Assembly: GCF_013366925.1 (NCBI RefSeq)
Contig: NZ_JAALDK010000001.1
Location: forward strand, 5,702,001 to 5,766,000
Direction: 5' to 3'
DNA length: 64,000 nt
Origin: Paraburkholderia youngii
GTDB lineage: Bacteria > Pseudomonadota > Gammaproteobacteria > Burkholderiales > Burkholderiaceae
Shown: positions 62,057 through 64,000 of the stretch, piece by piece
Numbering within the stretch: position 1 is the stretch's first letter
Layout: every line of letters starts with the position of its first letter
Program-made: the position numbers and the translations under genes
Notes under the pieces: generated by a model
What the model saw: only the letters and a program-made list of their open reading frames with translations
Databases searched by the model: none
Told to the model about the DNA's origin: nothing

Positions 62057-63949
62057 ATGCCGCGCGACTCGACTTCCGACCAGCCATTTTTCCATCACTG
62101 CGCATACTGCGGCGTGCCGCTGCCGGGCCGCTTTTCGCCGTGTCCCGCATGCCATGCGCTGCCGATCGATTCGTTCGATACGGACGACAAGCCCGGCGAG
62201 CGCACCGCGCGATCCTGGGCGCTGAGTACATCGCGAGCGCAACTCGACCCGCTGCCAGCGGCCGCGAGCTTGCCCGCGGACCGTGCCTCGCGGCGCTCCG
62301 CGCAAACGAAGATGAGCCCCTACGAATTGCTCGACGAGGCCACGTTCGAGCCGGGCGGACGTCGACGGCGGCACCCGCTTGCGCTAACCGCGGCCGCGCT
62401 CGCGACGCTCGGCGCCGTGTATATCGGCTTCGTTCTTCTCGACGACGATGCGAGCGTCGACACGCCAGTGACGGTCTTCGGCACAGTGCACCCTGACACG
62501 CCTGGGCAAGTCCCTGCGCAGAGCGTTGTGCGGCATGCGGCGCCGTCGGTTGCCGCGGCGCCGACGCCCGCGTCGATCGTCGCGCAAGCGCCGCGTCCCG
62601 TGGTCGTCGCGCGGCAGCAACCGGCGAACGTGAGCGCGCCTGTCGCGTCATCGGCGCCGCAGGTCGTGGCGACCGCGCCGAACGTCGCGCCGTCCTCGTC
62701 GCCTGTCGTTGCGACCGCGCCAACCTTGGCGCGGTCGTCACCGCCAGTCGTGGCCACCACCTCGACCGTCGCACCATCCTCATCGCCCGTCGTGGCGACC
62801 GCGCCAACCGTAGCGCACTCGGCGGCGCCTGTCGCGGCAACCACGCCGACCGGGACGCGCTCGTCACCGCCCGTCGTGGCGACCACGCCGACCGTAGCTC
62901 GCGCAGCACCGCCCGTCGTCGCGTCCGCGCCTACCGTGACGCGCTCGTCACCGCCCGTCGTGGCGACCGCGCCGACCGTAGCGCGCTCGGTGCCGCCCGT
63001 CGTGGCGACCGCGCCAACCGCGACGCGCTCGTCACCGCCCGTCGTGGCGACCGCGCCAACCGTAGCGCGCTCGGTGCCGCCCGTCGTGGCGACCGCGCCC
63101 ACCGCGACGCGCTCGTCACCGCCCGTCGTCGCGTCCGCGCCAACCGTAGCGCGCTCGGCACCGCCGGCCGTGGCGACCACGCCGACCGTAGCTCGCGCAG
63201 CACCACCCGTCGTCGCGTCCGCGCCCACCGTGACGCGCTCGTCACCGCCCGTCGTGGCGACCGCGCCGACCGTCGTCGCGTCCGCGCCGGCCGTAGCGCA
63301 TTCGTCACCGCCAGTCGTGGCGACTGCACCCGTCCCGGCCCGACCGTCAACGTCAGTCGTTGCGACCACGCCGACCGTCGTGCCATCGTCTCCACTCGTC
63401 GTCACGACCGCACCCACCGCAGCGCCAACCACGAAATCGGGCGCGGGCGTCGCCGCGCCCACGCCGCGCGGTACGGCGGTCGCGTCGATCAACACCAACC
63501 ACAGCAGCAACACCGACACGTTGGCCGCCCCGCTCACGCTGGCCGACAAGCAGCGCGCCGACGCCGAGCGCAATCTGAAAGCCGCGCGCGGCTATCTGCA
63601 ACGAGGCAATCTGTCGGCGACCAAAGCGCGCCTGGCCGCGGCCATCACCGCGCAGCCCAACAATCGCGACGCGCGCGGCATGCGCGCCCAGGTCAGCACG
63701 CTAGAGCAGCAACGGGACGCGTTGCTGAGTCTCGCGCGCGGCTGTAGCAACGTCGGACGTTGGGAGTGCGCGTCGCACAACGCCAACGAAGCGTTGCGGA
63801 TCGATTCGAGCAGCAAGGACGCGCAGCGCCTCGTCTCGCTCGCGTCGCACGAATCGGCGTGGCAGACCATCCCGCCGTCGGCGTGGCAGACCGTGGAGCC
63901 GCCGGCGGAAGAGTCGCACGCATTGCGCGATCTGTTGCGTCACCACTGA
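62057..63949 (+). CDS. Zinc-ribbon/TM/PAT-repeat protein with C-terminal TPR-like domain
   Basis: 630 residues. N-terminal zinc ribbon HCAYCGVPLPGRFSPCPAC (residues ~14-33), one TM helix (LALTAAALATLGAVYIGFVLL near 116-136), then ~250 residues of 14-residue repeats of the form SSPPVVATAPTVAR, and a C-terminal ~130-residue helical domain (ADKQRADAERNLKAARGYL, GNLSATKARLAAAITAQPNNRDARG) that resembles TPR-type pilus or secretion accessory proteins. The cytoplasmic ribbon, single TM and extended periplasmic arm suggest a cell-envelope scaffold; function unknown. ATG 62057 chosen so the ribbon begins the protein. Confidence 0.8.
   Translation: MPRDSTSDQPFFHHCAYCGVPLPGRFSPCPACHALPIDSFDTDDKPGERTARSWALSTSRAQLDPLPAAASLPADRASRRSAQTKMSPYELLDEATFEPGGRRRRHPLALTAAALATLGAVYIGFVLLDDDASVDTPVTVFGTVHPDTPGQVPAQSVVRHAAPSVAAAPTPASIVAQAPRPVVVARQQPANVSAPVASSAPQVVATAPNVAPSSSPVVATAPTLARSSPPVVATTSTVAPSSSPVVATAPTVAHSAAPVAATTPTGTRSSPPVVATTPTVARAAPPVVASAPTVTRSSPPVVATAPTVARSVPPVVATAPTATRSSPPVVATAPTVARSVPPVVATAPTATRSSPPVVASAPTVARSAPPAVATTPTVARAAPPVVASAPTVTRSSPPVVATAPTVVASAPAVAHSSPPVVATAPVPARPSTSVVATTPTVVPSSPLVVTTAPTAAPTTKSGAGVAAPTPRGTAVASINTNHSSNTDTLAAPLTLADKQRADAERNLKAARGYLQRGNLSATKARLAAAITAQPNNRDARGMRAQVSTLEQQRDALLSLARGCSNVGRWECASHNANEALRIDSSSKDAQRLVSLASHESAWQTIPPSAWQTVEPPAEESHALRDLLRHH
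62647..63430 (+). repeat. 42-bp coding minisatellite (~17 copies)
   Basis: In-frame 42-base units (14 residues, S-x-P-x-V-V-A-T-x-P-T-x-x-x) repeated about 17 times. The stretch 62977-63060 recurs nearly base for base in the next 84 bases. Copy number is probably variable between strains. Confidence 0.9.
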
Positions 63950-64000
63950 GCTAAGGATTGCGAGGGATCTCGCCAGATGGCGGCACGAGCATGCCGCCAA
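63950..64000. other. Window end, no feature
   Basis: Short non-coding sequence after the last gene; nothing supported. Confidence 0.3.

Noticed and set aside
62647..63430. CRISPR-like array
   Set aside because: The repeats are contiguous, in frame and coding, with no spacers.
62320..63573. 417-codon minus-strand ORF
   Set aside because: Mirror frame of the minisatellite; open only because the 42-base unit has no stop in that frame.

Overview
The window is G+C-rich DNA from a betaproteobacterium, most likely the Burkholderia/Paraburkholderia group. This rests on the yqgE-ruvX-pyrR-pyrB-pyrC'-plsC run, apaH next to rmlBACD (rfbBACD) and an ABC-type O-antigen locus, the rubredoxin/thiD pair, and a CIRCE-controlled groESL. 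Species-level assignment is inference only. No tRNA, rRNA, CRISPR array or transposase was seen.

Layout. (1) 1-2942: a 3'-truncated methyl-accepting chemotaxis gene and a polyprenyl-phosphate sugar-1-phosphate transferase. (2) 3119-5330: a tandem-duplicated toxin/immunity pair of the DUF2778 (Tlde1-like L,D-transpeptidase) type. The toxin-distal copy has a dead effector and an intact immunity gene, and the junction keeps a scar of a third copy. (3) 5435-9361: a WbpM/CapD-like dehydratase, a WecA/WbpL-like initiating transferase and a WbpV/WbpK-like epimerase, resembling wbiI-wbiH-wbiG of Burkholderia O-antigen loci. (4) 9997-24913: a glycosyltransferase/modification block on alternating strands. 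It includes a 1,078-residue GT4 enzyme with an N-terminal array of about eight Trp-Trp-rich repeats, a two-domain GT2 enzyme, a histidine phosphatase, two methyltransferases and a zinc dehydrogenase. (5) 24943-31728: a lower-G+C operon carrying what looks like a complete polyprenyl-phosphate D-arabinofuranose pathway (HAD-UbiA fusion, DprE1-like, DprE2-like, GtrA, GT-C proteins). (6) 32068-38518: a tightly overlapping five-gene operon (PaaK/CapK-like, deacetylase-like, wecB, two GT4 enzymes). (7) 38715-46750: wzt, wzm, manC, rmlD, rmlC, rmlA, rmlB and an Rmd-like reductase. (8) 46907-54879: housekeeping genes apaH, plsC, pyrC', pyrB, pyrR, ruvX, yqgE, a FimL/ChpA-like protein and rubredoxin. 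(9) 55179-63949: a degenerate ThiD-like kinase, a sulfotransferase plus APS kinase module, groEL/groES, and three unknown exported or membrane proteins, one with a 42-bp minisatellite.

How it fits together: manC, rml and wecB make nucleotide sugars. The WecA/WbpL-like transferases start the glycan on a polyprenyl carrier, and the GT2/GT4 enzymes extend it. Methyltransferases, phosphatase, sulfotransferase and deacetylase-like proteins could decorate or cap it, and Wzm/Wzt export it. The arabinofuranose module would supply a lipid-linked pentose, flipped by GtrA and transferred by a periplasmic GT-C enzyme. The strongest candidates for little-described biology are the WW-repeat glycosyltransferase, the Gram-negative arabinofuranose module and the duplicated Tlde1-like toxin/immunity locus.
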